Shown piece by piece: positions 56,168 through 64,000 of a stretch of 64,000 bases of DNA. Source of the DNA: Emcibacteraceae bacterium. Lineage in GTDB: Bacteria; Pseudomonadota; Alphaproteobacteria; Sphingomonadales; Emcibacteraceae. The first letter of the stretch is position 1, and the number at the start of each line of letters is the position of its first letter. The stretch spans positions 21,676 through 85,675 of the forward strand of contig CAJQRG010000036.1 in NCBI GenBank assembly GCA_905612225.1. Direction: 5' to 3'. The position numbers were made by a program, and so were the translations under genes. The notes beneath the pieces are model-generated. The model was given only the letters and a program-made list of their open reading frames with translations, had not been told where the DNA came from and did not search any database.

Positions 56168-56989
56168 ATGACAAAACTTCATCTTCATTTGGTTTCCGAT
56201 TCTACCGGCGATACCCTTGAGCAGGTAGCTAAAGCTTCTTTAGTGCAATTTCCTGGAATAGAGCCCATCAAACACTACTGGCCAATGATTAGGACGGCAC
56301 GCCATATGGAGCGACTTATCGAGGAGATGAAAGATAACCCCGGTATTGTAATGTTTACTCTGGTAGATCATGAAATAGAAGAGGTGCTAGTTGGCGCCTG
56401 TAAAAAAAATAAGTGGCCATATATTTCTGTTCTTCATGGCATAATTCGCGAACTTGGCCGACATCTTGGAGAGCCACCAACGGAAAGACCCGGGCTTCAA
56501 CATCAGATGGATAAGGCATACTTTGAACGTATTGATGCCATTCAGTACACACTTGCCCATGACGATGGACAAATAGCCGATGGTTTGGCTGAGGCGGATA
56601 TAATTTTACTAGGCGTATCGCGAACGTCCAAAACACCAACGTGTATTTATCTTGCTAACCGCGGGTATAAATCTGCTAATATACCTATTGTCCCAGGTCA
56701 TCCACTTCCGTTAGAGCTCGAACAGTCTAAGGGAAAGTTCATCGTGGGTCTGGTAAACAGCGTTGATAGGTTAGTTCAGATCCGTAGAAGCCGACTTCTT
56801 ATGCTAAAAGAGGACAAAACCACAGACTACATAGATGAAGTGCGCGTCAAAGAAGAAGTTAAAGAAGCGCGCCGACTGTTCAACAGGATGGGATGGCCTA
56901 TTGTGGATGTAACTCGCCGGTCTATTGAAGAAACGTCTGTTGCGATTGTAAACCTCAAAAAAAAATATGATGAAGGAAAAGTGGAATGA
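56168..56989 (+). CDS. ppsR: DUF299 bifunctional kinase/pyrophosphorylase (PEP synthetase or PPDK regulator)
   Basis: Members of this family phosphorylate (with ADP) and dephosphorylate phosphoenolpyruvate synthase or pyruvate phosphate dikinase to switch it off or on. The 273-residue protein begins LHLVSDSTGDTLEQVAKAS. The P-loop is ILLGVSRTSKTPTCIYLANRG at ~148-168, with VPGHPLP following. EVRVKEEVKEARRLFNRMGWP and DVTRRSIEETSVAIV complete the signature. The target enzyme is not in this window, so which of the two it controls is open. It is the first plus-strand gene right of the candidate origin and overlaps aroE by four bases. Confidence 0.94.
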   Translation: MTKLHLHLVSDSTGDTLEQVAKASLVQFPGIEPIKHYWPMIRTARHMERLIEEMKDNPGIVMFTLVDHEIEEVLVGACKKNKWPYISVLHGIIRELGRHLGEPPTERPGLQHQMDKAYFERIDAIQYTLAHDDGQIADGLAEADIILLGVSRTSKTPTCIYLANRGYKSANIPIVPGHPLPLELEQSKGKFIVGLVNSVDRLVQIRRSRLLMLKEDKTTDYIDEVRVKEEVKEARRLFNRMGWPIVDVTRRSIEETSVAIVNLKKKYDEGKVE

Positions 56990-57831
56990 GAAACCCTGAC
57001 GTAAAAATTGTCGGTGTTGTTGGCGACCCTATATCTCATAGCTTGTCCCCTCGATTGCATTCTTATTGGCTGAAAAAATATAATATTCTTGGCGACTATG
57101 TTCCATTTCATATAACTAAGAATGAACTGCCTAATTTTATTAATAGCCTAAAGGGGGATAATATTACGGGTATTAATTTAACTGTTCCGCATAAGGAAAG
57201 TGCAATGAAGCTGGTTGACGAGGCGGATGCTTCAGCAAAAAAAATAGGAGCGGTCAATACTATTTATTTTGATAATAAAAATAGGATAATCGGCTCTAAT
57301 ACAGACGGGCATGGTTTTTTAAAAAACCTCCGAAACTCCGCTGAGGGCTGGAGGGCGGATAATTGTCCTACTGTGATAATTGGTGCCGGAGGCGCAGCGC
57401 GCGCAGCCATTGTCAGCTTGCTTGATGTGGGTGTTCCAGAAATTAAGCTTATTAACAGGACCCAGGAGCGGGCCGTTTGTTTGTTGCAAGAAATTGACGA
57501 CAATAGAATAAGGGTCATTCCGTGGGGGGGGCGCGAAGACGCTCTTTCGGGTGTTAAACTTCTAGTAAATGCAACAACATTAGGTATGGTCAGCCAACCA
57601 GCGCTCGAGCTTTCCCTTGATAAATTACCCAAAGACGCAACGGTTTATGATATTATTTATAATCCTATCGAGACCAAGCTCATTAAACAAGCGCGTGAGC
57701 GCGGCAATAAGACGGTAGATGGGCTCGGCATGTTACTTCATCAGGCGGCGGTTGGATTTAAGGCCTGGTTTGGGGTTGACCCCGAAGTAGATGATGGCAT
57801 AAGAAATCATTTACTTGAGGTCCTAAGATGA
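56986..57831 (+). CDS. aroE: Shikimate dehydrogenase
   Basis: AroE reduces 3-dehydroshikimate to shikimate with NADPH in aromatic amino-acid synthesis. The 281-residue protein shows GVVGDPISHSLSPRLHSYWL (substrate site), GINLTVPHKESAM with the catalytic Lys at ~67, SNTDGHGFL with the Asp, and the nucleotide-binding IIGAGGAARAAIVSLLDVG at ~127-145. INRTQERA and a C-terminal DGLGMLLHQAAVGF follow. Both ends overlap neighbours by four bases (ATGA), showing tight translational coupling with ppsR and coaE. Confidence 0.96.
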   Translation: MRNPDVKIVGVVGDPISHSLSPRLHSYWLKKYNILGDYVPFHITKNELPNFINSLKGDNITGINLTVPHKESAMKLVDEADASAKKIGAVNTIYFDNKNRIIGSNTDGHGFLKNLRNSAEGWRADNCPTVIIGAGGAARAAIVSLLDVGVPEIKLINRTQERAVCLLQEIDDNRIRVIPWGGREDALSGVKLLVNATTLGMVSQPALELSLDKLPKDATVYDIIYNPIETKLIKQARERGNKTVDGLGMLLHQAAVGFKAWFGVDPEVDDGIRNHLLEVLR

Positions 57832-58406
57832 TAACTATTGGCCTTACCGGATCCATTGGCATGGGTAAAACCGAAACAGCAAAGTACTTTTCTAAAAAAG
57901 GTGTGCCGGTTTTTGATAGTGATGCGTTCGCTCATAAACTTCTTGGCCCTAAGGGAGCTGCAGTTGATGAGGTGGCCCGCAACTTTTCCGGTGTAAAAAA
58001 AGATGATTATATAGACCGTAAAATACTTGGTGCATGTGTTTTTGAGAACGAAAATTCTTTGCAGTTACTTGAAAAAATTTTGCACCCCTTGGTTGTTAAA
58101 GGACGGAAAGCTTTCATTAAAAATGCAAAAACGGATATTATTCTCTTTGATATTCCACTTTTATTTGAAAAAGGATATGAGAATGACTTTGATTATATTG
58201 TTGTCGTCTCTGCATCCGTCGAAACTCAAAAACAACGTGTATTAAAACGAACGGGAATGACTAAAGAACGATTGAAGGAAATACTCGCAAAACAACTTCC
58301 TAATATAAAAAAAATAGAAATGGCCGATTTTATTGTTCAAACTGATCTTGGCTTCGACTATGCTAAAAAGCAGGTTTCTGACATAATAGAACAAATTAGG
58401 AAATAA
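57828..58406 (+). CDS. coaE: Dephospho-CoA kinase
   Basis: CoaE phosphorylates the ribose 3'-OH of dephospho-CoA in the last step of CoA synthesis. The 192-residue P-loop kinase begins ITIGLTGSIGMGKTETAKYF (Walker A), followed by VFDSDAFAHKL, LEKILHPLV, the IILFDIPLLFEKGYENDFDYIVVVSA region and KRTGMTKERLKEILAKQL lid helix. The four-base overlap with aroE and the three-base gap to dnaQ place it in the ppsR-aroE-coaE-dnaQ operon. Confidence 0.96.
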   Translation: MITIGLTGSIGMGKTETAKYFSKKGVPVFDSDAFAHKLLGPKGAAVDEVARNFSGVKKDDYIDRKILGACVFENENSLQLLEKILHPLVVKGRKAFIKNAKTDIILFDIPLLFEKGYENDFDYIVVVSASVETQKQRVLKRTGMTKERLKEILAKQLPNIKKIEMADFIVQTDLGFDYAKKQVSDIIEQIRK

Positions 58407-58409
58407 TTA

Positions 58410-59087
58410 ATGCGTGAAGTGGTGTTTGATACAGAGACAACAGGCTTTGATCCCTTTAATGGTGACCGAGTTGTTGAAATAGGATGTGTTATTGTTGAAG
58501 ACTATTTGCCTACTAAGGAAGTATACCACACCTATATAAACCCTGAACGGAACATGCCTATATCGGCGGAGCAAATTCACGGTCTTTCGGAAGAATTTCT
58601 TAAGGGCCATCCAACCTTTAGTGAAATAATAGCTGATTTCCGAGACTTTTGTGGTGATATGAAGTTGGTTGCCCATAATGCTGAATTTGATATGAAGTTT
58701 ATTAATTGGGAAATGAAAAACCTTGGTTTTGCCGTTTTTCCAGCTAGTCGAGCAATAGATACTCTTTCAATAGCGCGACGTAAATTTCCTGGCGCAAGCA
58801 ATACTCTTGATGCTCTATGTAAAAGGTTTTCTGTTGATAACTCAAATAGGGTCAAACACGGAGCCCTTTTGGATGCTGAGTTGCTGGCGGAAGTATACTT
58901 GGAGTTGATGGGGGGTAGACAAACCGGGCTTAGTTTAGTTTCTGATGGAAAGAATATTGAGACGAGCGACTCGGAGGTATTATTAGAAAAAATACATAGA
59001 GAACCTCGGCCTCATAGCGCAAGCATGGAAGAACTAGATAGGCATCAGACATTTATTAAAAGTATTGAAAAATCTCTTTGGGATTAG
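58410..59087 (+). CDS. dnaQ: DNA polymerase III epsilon subunit (proofreading exonuclease)
   Basis: DnaQ supplies 3'-5' proofreading in the replicative polymerase. The 225-residue protein has all three exonuclease motifs: VFDTETTGFDPFNGDRVVEIG (Exo I), LVAHNAEFDMKFINWE (Exo II) and VKHGALLDAELLAEVYLEL (Exo IIIepsilon with His and Asp). A short C-terminal segment (HRPRPHS-like linker to RHQTFIKSIEKSLW) should bind the polymerase alpha subunit. It closes the operon and is followed at once by a strong hairpin shared with secB. Confidence 0.95.
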   Translation: MREVVFDTETTGFDPFNGDRVVEIGCVIVEDYLPTKEVYHTYINPERNMPISAEQIHGLSEEFLKGHPTFSEIIADFRDFCGDMKLVAHNAEFDMKFINWEMKNLGFAVFPASRAIDTLSIARRKFPGASNTLDALCKRFSVDNSNRVKHGALLDAELLAEVYLELMGGRQTGLSLVSDGKNIETSDSEVLLEKIHREPRPHSASMEELDRHQTFIKSIEKSLWD

Positions 59088-59088
59088 A

Positions 59089-59128
59089 TATCTAAAAGGC
59101 CCTCACAGGCGCGAGAGCCCTTTAGATA
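59089..59128. terminator. Hairpin between convergent dnaQ and secB
   Basis: TATCTAAA at 59089-59096 pairs with TTTAGATA at 59121-59128, and the inner GGCCCTC / GAGAGCC pair with one mismatch around a short loop. The stem starts one base after the dnaQ stop and sits before the secB stop on the other strand. No T-tract follows on either strand, so termination would be atypical or Rho-assisted. Confidence 0.55.
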
Positions 59129-59139
59129 CTGAAAATTAG

Positions 59140-59658
59140 TTAGTTTACTACGATATCATCGTCACTGTCACCAGCCTGCTTTTGTTCAGTAGCAGCTTGA
59201 ATTTGCTGATGGTAAAGCTTGGAAAAATCAATCGGCTCAAGCATAAGTGGCGGGAAGCCGCCATCGCGTGTTATGTCGGAAAGAATTCGACGCGCGAATG
59301 GAAATATTTGACGCGGAGCCTCAACCATTAGAAATGGCTGTAGTTGGTCTTCTGGAAGGTTTTTAATACCAAATAAGCCAGAATAAAGAAGTTCTGCTAC
59401 AAAGGCGGTGTCCTCACCTGAGAGTGCTGTTGCAGTAATTTTTAAATCAACTTCATAAACATCATCGCCCATCTGTTGTGCATTAAGGTTTACGTTAATG
59501 TTCATAGAAGGTTGTTCCGTAGAGAGCTTCTGAATTGTTTGAGCTGGAGTGGGGTTTTCAAAAGATAGATCTTTAATATACTGACCTAAAATACTGATTT
59601 GAACCTCACCATTGTCCTCTTCATTTGAAGTAGCGCTTTGTTCTTTAGTATCTGACAT
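59140..59658 (-). CDS. secB: Protein-export chaperone SecB
   Basis: SecB is a tetrameric cytosolic chaperone that keeps precursors export-competent for SecA. The 172-residue protein shows ISILGQYIKDLSFENPTPAQ at ~23-42, INVNLNAQQMGDDVYEVDLKITATA and DTAFVAELLYSGLFGIKNLP. PRQIFPFARRILSDITRDGGFPPLMLEPIDF is the main signature. The acidic, low-complexity C-terminus (GDSDDDIVVN) is usual in alphaproteobacterial SecB. It is convergent with dnaQ. Confidence 0.96.
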   Translation of the reverse strand: MSDTKEQSATSNEEDNGEVQISILGQYIKDLSFENPTPAQTIQKLSTEQPSMNINVNLNAQQMGDDVYEVDLKITATALSGEDTAFVAELLYSGLFGIKNLPEDQLQPFLMVEAPRQIFPFARRILSDITRDGGFPPLMLEPIDFSKLYHQQIQAATEQKQAGDSDDDIVVN

Positions 59659-59776
59659 TTTGTCTTTTCCTAACTTATATTCACAAATATTATGTTTCTG
59701 CTAACATGCTTTTTTATTATTCACAAGTGATACTAGCTTAAAACGTATGTTTAAAATGACTTTTTTTGTTTTCTAT

Positions 59777-60265
59777 TCAATTTTTTAAATCGTTGTCTTC
59801 GTTTTCTTTGGGAAGGGATTTATTTAACGGAGGTGTCTCGCCCGTTTCTTTAAATTCTCCATCGATAATGATGCCGCTAGAATATGCGGACTTTGGCGGG
59901 GCTGGTTGTTTCTTTTCGCCCGCCTTAACCAATATATTTCCGAGCAGGCCCCGGATTGGCGCAATCGCTAGCATGGCAGCGACACCGTCTGTTATAAAGC
60001 CAGGTAATAGAAAGAAAAACCCTGCAACAGCAAGAAAAAAGCCGTGTATAAGTTCTGAAACGGGACTTTCTCCACGTTCGATAGTATTTTTGAGGTTGTG
60101 AAGTACCTGTACCCCTTCTTGCCGTATGATGTAAATCCCAAGCATTGCCGTAAAGAGAGTGAGCATGAGGGCCGAGAGCCCGCCAATCTCATCAGCCACC
60201 CCCGCGAATACAAGAAACTCAAGATACGGAACACCGAAAAGAACAATTAAAAATAATAATGGCAT
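59777..60265 (-). CDS. fxsA: FxsA-family membrane protein
   Basis: A 162-residue inner-membrane protein of the FxsA family. E. coli FxsA can suppress F-exclusion of phage T7; the native role is unknown. Hydrophobic segments are at ~1-20 (LLFLIVLFGVPYLEFLVFAGV), ~27-45 (LSALMLTLFTAMLGIYIIR) and ~70-98 (ELIHGFFLAVAGFFFLLPGFITDGVAAMLAI). The family motif LLPGFITDG is intact. The C-terminal tail is Lys/Glu/Pro-rich and cytosolic. Placement beside secB and the Tim44-like gene is a standard alphaproteobacterial arrangement. Confidence 0.9.
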   Translation of the reverse strand: MPLLFLIVLFGVPYLEFLVFAGVADEIGGLSALMLTLFTAMLGIYIIRQEGVQVLHNLKNTIERGESPVSELIHGFFLAVAGFFFLLPGFITDGVAAMLAIAPIRGLLGNILVKAGEKKQPAPPKSAYSSGIIIDGEFKETGETPPLNKSLPKENEDNDLKN

Positions 60266-60403
60266 TTATCATCCAAACAGTTGAAATTTAAATTCATAAT
60301 ATATACATCATGGTCTATCTAATATAGTGTTTAATTTTAGATCTCCAAGTTGGGATCAATCAATTATGTCTTTCTAGGCGGACAGGTATTTGTAGGAATC
60401 ATG

Positions 60404-61099
60404 ATGGACGACAATTTATTTTTAATAATTATGGCCTTGGTAGCGGGATTTATCATACTGCAGTTGCGCAGATCACTTGGCCGTAAGGGTGGGTATGACG
60501 GCAAGGATGATAAAGACCCTGATCGCGCGTTACAAAAAAAAAGAAAGCCTCAAGAAATTGTTACTCCCATAAAAAATGGTTTAGAACAGGATGATTACCT
60601 TACTAAGAAACCACGACAAAATAATGACGTGGGAGTACCTAAATCCTCTCCTTTTTACGACACCCTTGAAAAAATAAACTCTTTAGATAATCAGTTTACT
60701 CTTTCAACTTTTATAGACGGCGCTGAATATGCTTATGGCTTTATTTTAAAGGCATTTTGGGATGGTAATTGTAAAATACTTGGGAATCACCTTAGTCGCG
60801 ATGTTTTAGGTGAATTTGAGGGTGTAATAAATGATATGAAAAGTACCGGGAAAACATTTGATAACGTGCTAAATGACATTGAAAAAATAGAACTTGAAGA
60901 TGCCAGCCTCAATGGCACGATGGCAGAGCTTATCATAAGGTTTAACAGTCACATGACTGTTGTTACAAGGAATGATGACGGCAGTGTTGCGGAGGGGGAT
61001 CCTGAAAAAGTTCAACCTGTTGTTGATATCTGGACATTTTGCCGTGATGTTGCGCGTGGGGATCCTAACTGGACACTTGTTGCCACCAGTAACGAATAG
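60404..61099 (+). CDS. Tim44-like domain membrane-anchored protein
   Basis: A 231-residue protein with one N-terminal membrane helix (LFLIIMALVAGFIILQL, ~5-21), a basic and low-complexity linker to ~75, and a C-terminal Tim44-like domain. The domain shows FIDGAEYAYGFILKAFWDGN, LGNHLSRDVLGEFEGVIND, PVVDIWTFCRDVARGDPNWTLVAT. In mitochondria Tim44 tethers the import motor; in Alphaproteobacteria the role of these homologues (TimA) is unclear. I chose ATG 60404 because AGGA lies six bases upstream; the open frame can be extended to a TTG at 60350 with no support. It is divergent from fxsA. Confidence 0.88.
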   Translation: MDDNLFLIIMALVAGFIILQLRRSLGRKGGYDGKDDKDPDRALQKKRKPQEIVTPIKNGLEQDDYLTKKPRQNNDVGVPKSSPFYDTLEKINSLDNQFTLSTFIDGAEYAYGFILKAFWDGNCKILGNHLSRDVLGEFEGVINDMKSTGKTFDNVLNDIEKIELEDASLNGTMAELIIRFNSHMTVVTRNDDGSVAEGDPEKVQPVVDIWTFCRDVARGDPNWTLVATSNE

Positions 61100-61128
61100 C
61101 AAAGGCAGGAGGATAATAATAGGCAAAT

Positions 61129-62304
61129 ATGAAAAATATCTATGCACCTACATTTCTGATTGGCCTGTTTGTTTTCTCTCTATATTTACTTACCAGTTCA
61201 ATCACCCCCCGTCCCCCTGATAAATTTATAGTTCTTGATTTTGCAAATATTGAAGGGTGGTCGAGCGACGATCAATCTTTAGCCTTAACGGCATTTCAAA
61301 TTTCTTGTGAGCGAATTTTAAAATATCCAGCGATAAAGTCGTTTGGCGAGTTTGGAAGAGCCGCTGACTGGCAACCCTCGTGTACGGAGGCACTGAAAAC
61401 CGATTTTGATGACGCGCGAATGTTTTTTGAAAGTAGGTTTACACCACTTGCATTTTTAAAGCAGGGATGGGGACTTTTTACGGGGTATTATGCGCCAGTA
61501 TACAAAGGGTCACGGGAGCGTAGCGATAAATATAGTGCGCCTTTATATATGGTCCCAAGAGAGCTGCAAAATATTGATCTTGGCGACTTTGATCAAAGTT
61601 TGAAAGGACGCACAATTATTGGCGAAATTAAAAACGATGAATTTGTACCCTATAAAACCAGAAAAGAAATAGATCAAGGTGCGCTAGACAATCAAAACTT
61701 GGAACTGGTTTGGCTAGAAAAAACTGAAGAAACATTTTTTTTACAAATTCAAGGTTCTGGGTTTATAGAGCTTGAAGACGGACAGTTAGTGCACCTCGGT
61801 TATGCGGAGCGCAACGGAAGGCCCTACCGTGCTATTGGTCAATTTTTAATTGAAAGGGGTGACATCACAAGAGAAGATATGTCGCTTCAGGCAATTCTCG
61901 ACTGGATGGGAAAACACCCCGAACAGTCGAATGAACTCATGTGGAAAAATCCGTCCTATGTCTTTTTTGTTGAACGTAACTTGAAAACCCCCATCGGCAG
62001 TCAGGGCGTAGGCCTAACGCCTGGCCGGTCTCTGGCTGTTGACCGGGCCCATATTCCACTTGGTATGCCGATTTGGCTGAATACATATCAGAAATTAAAT
62101 ATGGATGGTCGTGAAATGGTCCAAAAGCCCAACCTCAGAAGATTAATGGTTGCCCAAGATACGGGAGGGGCTATAAAAGGACAAATACGCGGCGATGTTT
62201 ACTGGGGCATTGGTGACCATGCCGAATCAAAAGCAGGACCAATGAAAGACTGTGGGACTTATCATGTTCTAGTCCCTAATGTTGTGTTAAGGTCAATATT
62301 CTAA
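61129..62304 (+). CDS. mltA: Membrane-bound lytic murein transglycosylase A (MltA)
   Basis: MltA cleaves peptidoglycan glycan strands to 1,6-anhydro-muropeptides. The 391-residue protein has an N-terminal hydrophobic segment at ~7-25 but no lipobox cysteine (LLTSSITPRPP), so it is probably held by an uncleaved helix or released rather than lipidated. The MltA domain shows LFTGYYAPVYKGS, FLQIQGSGFIELEDGQ, NPSYVFFVERN and the 3D domain near the end. The latter includes AVDRAHIPLGMPIWL, VAQDTGGAIKGQIRGDVYWG and its catalytic Asp. It is second in the Tim44-like/mltA/smr/XRE operon. Confidence 0.94.
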   Translation: MKNIYAPTFLIGLFVFSLYLLTSSITPRPPDKFIVLDFANIEGWSSDDQSLALTAFQISCERILKYPAIKSFGEFGRAADWQPSCTEALKTDFDDARMFFESRFTPLAFLKQGWGLFTGYYAPVYKGSRERSDKYSAPLYMVPRELQNIDLGDFDQSLKGRTIIGEIKNDEFVPYKTRKEIDQGALDNQNLELVWLEKTEETFFLQIQGSGFIELEDGQLVHLGYAERNGRPYRAIGQFLIERGDITREDMSLQAILDWMGKHPEQSNELMWKNPSYVFFVERNLKTPIGSQGVGLTPGRSLAVDRAHIPLGMPIWLNTYQKLNMDGREMVQKPNLRRLMVAQDTGGAIKGQIRGDVYWGIGDHAESKAGPMKDCGTYHVLVPNVVLRSIF

Positions 62305-62324
62305 CGATTAGAAAGTAATCATTA

Positions 62325-62879
62325 ATGGCCAAAAAAGATATTAGCGAAGAAGACCGACGCCTTTGGCAGCTCTATACTCGAAATATAAATAGGGCAGGGG
62401 TAAAGGATGATCCCGCAGGAGCGGTAAAAAGGGCGGGGCCCTTTAAAATTGATTCCCCGAAAGGCGGCCCCAAACAGAAAGTCGTCAGGGCACGTGTCTC
62501 AAATTTTGAGAGCCTGAAAAATTTTGACAGTAATTGGGGAAAGAAGCTTAAGGGAGGAAAAGCTCGCCCTAATGGTAAAATTGACTTACATGGCCTTACA
62601 TGCGTTGAGGCACACGATAAGCTGTACCGCTATCTGAGCAGAGCCCAGCAAAATCAAAAAAGAGTGGTATTAGTTGTGACGGGTAAGGGGGGTGCTAAAA
62701 AAAATGGTTATACAGAGTTTCAATACACTGATTGTACAAATAGTCGCGGCGTTCTTAGGCGAGAAGTTCCGCTTTGGCTTTCAAGCGGTAACATGCGAAA
62801 CATGGTAGTGTCTTTCCAGGATGCCCGTCAAAGTGATGGTGGGGCTGGCGCTCTATATGTTGTTTTAAAGAGGATATAA
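62325..62879 (+). CDS. Smr domain protein
   Basis: A 184-residue basic protein with a C-terminal Smr (small MutS-related) domain. The N-terminal ~80 residues are polar and probably flexible. The domain from ~85 on shows KIDLHGLTCVEAHDKLYRYL (the LDLHG-type motif) and VVLVVTGKGGAKKNG (the TGKG motif). GVLRREVPLWLSSGNMRNMV and a final GALYVVLKRI follow. Smr domains act as endonucleases on nucleic acid, often linked to ribosome rescue or recombination control; the target here is unknown. Its stop overlaps the XRE start (TAATG). Confidence 0.92.
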   Translation: MAKKDISEEDRRLWQLYTRNINRAGVKDDPAGAVKRAGPFKIDSPKGGPKQKVVRARVSNFESLKNFDSNWGKKLKGGKARPNGKIDLHGLTCVEAHDKLYRYLSRAQQNQKRVVLVVTGKGGAKKNGYTEFQYTDCTNSRGVLRREVPLWLSSGNMRNMVVSFQDARQSDGGAGALYVVLKRI

Positions 62880-63235
62880 TGACCCCATTTGGCGAGAGAG
62901 TTAGAGCACTCAGAGAAAAACGGGGCGTAAGTCAGAAACATATGGCAAAGAAACTTGCCATCAGCCCGGCTTACCTTTCAGCGCTAGAACATGGACATCG
63001 TGGTCGGCCATCCTGGAAGCTTATTCAACAGATTATAAGCTATTTTAATATTATTTGGGATGAGGCGGAAGAATTGGAAAAGCTTGCTCTTCTTTCTCAC
63101 CCCAGGACTGTTGTTGACACATCTGGCCTAAGCGCAGCGGCGACAGAACTCGTTAATCTTCTTAATCGTGATATAAGAGAAATAACGGAAGAGCAGATAG
63201 ATAAAATGCTCGCTATTGTTAAGAAACAAAATTAA
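62879..63235 (+). CDS. XRE-family helix-turn-helix regulator
   Basis: A 118-residue protein with an N-terminal Cro/CI-type helix-turn-helix: FGERVRALREKRGVSQKHMA, then KLAISPAYLSALEHGHRGRPSW. The remainder, SYFNIIWDEAEELEKLALLSHPR with VVDTSGLSAAATELVNLL, is strongly conserved in Alphaproteobacteria, where this small regulator is found near smr/mltA or next to metK. What it regulates is unknown. It is translationally coupled to smr, and its stop overlaps the stop of the convergent CNNM-type gene. Confidence 0.9.
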   Translation: MTPFGERVRALREKRGVSQKHMAKKLAISPAYLSALEHGHRGRPSWKLIQQIISYFNIIWDEAEELEKLALLSHPRTVVDTSGLSAAATELVNLLNRDIREITEEQIDKMLAIVKKQN

Positions 63236-64000
63236 GACGTTGGAGGAATAATCTTAATTTTGGTAATTTGATTTCGTGTGCGTTTTAAAATTTCGAATTC
63301 AAAGCCGTTTTTTTTGTAAACCTGTCCTGGGATAGGAATGGTTTCTGCTTGGTCAATGATATAGCCCGCAATAGTTATTGCTTCAGGATGCTTCAAGTTC
63401 CAGTTGAACTGTCGATTTAAATCACGAATTGGAACTGTACCATCTGCGATAATTTCCCCTGATTTGAGGGTCTTAACATCACTGTTCAAAGTGTCGTGTT
63501 CATCTGTGATATCGCCGACAATCTCTTCGAGGATATCTTCCAGTGTTATAACGCCCATTAATGCGCCGTATTCCTCAACAACAATGGCAAAGTGGCTCTT
63601 TTTTGCTAAGAACATCTTTAGCTGATCGCGCAGGCTTGTCGTTTCCGGAACGAACCACGGCGACAGGGCTATCTTTCTTAGGGTTTGATGGTCAAGCACC
63701 TCATCTTCTTTTCGTGTTACTCTCAGTACGTCCTTTGCGTGTACGACGCCGATAATATTATCTTGATCTTTTTCCCACATGGGGAGCCTAGTATAAGGAC
63801 TTGAAACAATTTGCTGGAATATAGCTTCAATAGGATCTTTAACATTAATTGTTTCTACATTTCTTCGGTGAACCATCACGTCTTCTAGACTAATCTCGTC
63901 TAGATCAAGAATACCTGCTAACATGTCTTTATGTTCTTTAACAATGCCACCTTCATGAGCCTGCAGATCAATAGCTCCGCGAATTTCATCTTGCGGGCTC
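63232..64000 (-). CDS. CNNM/CorB-CorC-type transporter or membrane protein (5' part beyond window edge)
   Basis: Only the C-terminal 255 codons are in the window; the N-terminal DUF21 membrane domain lies beyond base 64000. The visible part begins with SPQDEIRGAIDLQAHEG, the linker typical of COG4536 proteins. A pair of CBS domains follows (VEDV-type LEDVMVHRRNVETINVKD, SSPYTRLPMWEKDQDNIIGV, SHFAIVVEEYGALMGVITLED). The CorC_HlyC domain follows (IADGTVPIRDLNRQFNWNL, AGYIIDQAETIPIPGQVYKKNGF). Family members are linked to Mg2+/Co2+ transport or resistance. No stop interrupts the frame up to the edge. Confidence 0.93.
   Translation of the reverse strand, partial: SPQDEIRGAIDLQAHEGGIVKEHKDMLAGILDLDEISLEDVMVHRRNVETINVKDPIEAIFQQIVSSPYTRLPMWEKDQDNIIGVVHAKDVLRVTRKEDEVLDHQTLRKIALSPWFVPETTSLRDQLKMFLAKKSHFAIVVEEYGALMGVITLEDILEEIVGDITDEHDTLNSDVKTLKSGEIIADGTVPIRDLNRQFNWNLKHPEAITIAGYIIDQAETIPIPGQVYKKNGFEFEILKRTRNQITKIKIIPPTS

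Noticed and set aside
1..64000. tRNA, rRNA, insertion sequences, prophage, CRISPR or toxin-antitoxin loci
   Set aside because: Looked for in spacers and gene content; none could be supported from the sequence.

Overview
This window reads as a contiguous piece of an AT-rich alphaproteobacterial chromosome that carries the likely replication origin. Three things support this. First, the order hemE / candidate oriC / DUF299 regulator / aroE / coaE / dnaQ, with rho, mnmE, mnmG, rsmG, parA and parB on the hemE side, is the arrangement known around the Caulobacter-type origin. Second, several genes are of alphaproteobacterial type: the YlxR-L7Ae fusion, the mitofilin-like/HemY pair behind hemCD, the DUF1674 small protein next to rsmB, hemJ, the Tim44-like/mltA/smr/XRE block and the 1600-residue NAD-glutamate dehydrogenase. 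Third, strand use diverges around the origin: genes to the left are mostly on the minus strand and genes to the right on the plus strand. Three NhaC-family antiporter-like carriers suggest a sodium-rich, probably marine habitat, but that is inference. I cannot name a genus.

Layout. 1-7338 (minus): metK-trmB-rimP-nusA-ylxR/L7Ae-infB, the translation/transcription-factor cluster, with infB running off the left edge. 7452-7930: remains of an alpha/beta-hydrolase gene with frameshifts and stops. 7936-10749 (minus): tsaD-gpsA-YciI-Rieske. 10866-14853 (plus): hemC-hemD-mitofilin-like-hemY. 14921-16748: carbonic anhydrase and a fatty-acid desaturase. 16813-23010: an accessory block with two NhaC-like carriers, a periplasmic N-acyl-D-amino-acid deacylase-like lipoprotein and an FAD amine oxidase. 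23430-29741: giant NAD-glutamate dehydrogenase, then selO. 29786-35247 (minus): rsmB-rpe-heparinase II/III-like-purH. 35392-38816 (plus): DUF1674, sterol-desaturase-like hydroxylase and a patatin-DUF3376 phospholipase. 38817-44506 (minus): SUF iron-sulfur operon, regulator-sufB-sufC-sufD-sufS-sufT. 44660-50460 (minus): mnmE-mnmG-rsmG-parA-parB with two parS sites. 50744-55783: ogt, a third NhaC, rho, hemJ and hemE. 55784-56167: candidate oriC. 56168-59087 (plus): ppsR-aroE-coaE-dnaQ. 59140-60265 (minus): secB and fxsA. 60404-63235 (plus): Tim44-like, mltA, smr and XRE. 63232-64000 (minus): a CNNM/CorC-type protein cut by the right edge.

Most of the window is housekeeping. I saw no rRNA, tRNA, insertion sequence, prophage or CRISPR array. 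The most informative observations are regulatory or structural: a perfect 24-bp palindrome over the metK promoter, an IscR-type operator before the SUF operon, tandem palindromic boxes in the 21.5 kb divergent spacer, the oriC and parS elements, the decayed hydrolase, and an Ogt-like protein that keeps the active-site cysteine but lacks the usual Arg finger and Gly-rich segment. I found no convincing wholly new multi-gene system. The best candidates for under-described units are the N-acyl-D-amino-acid block and the hydroxylase-patatin pair.
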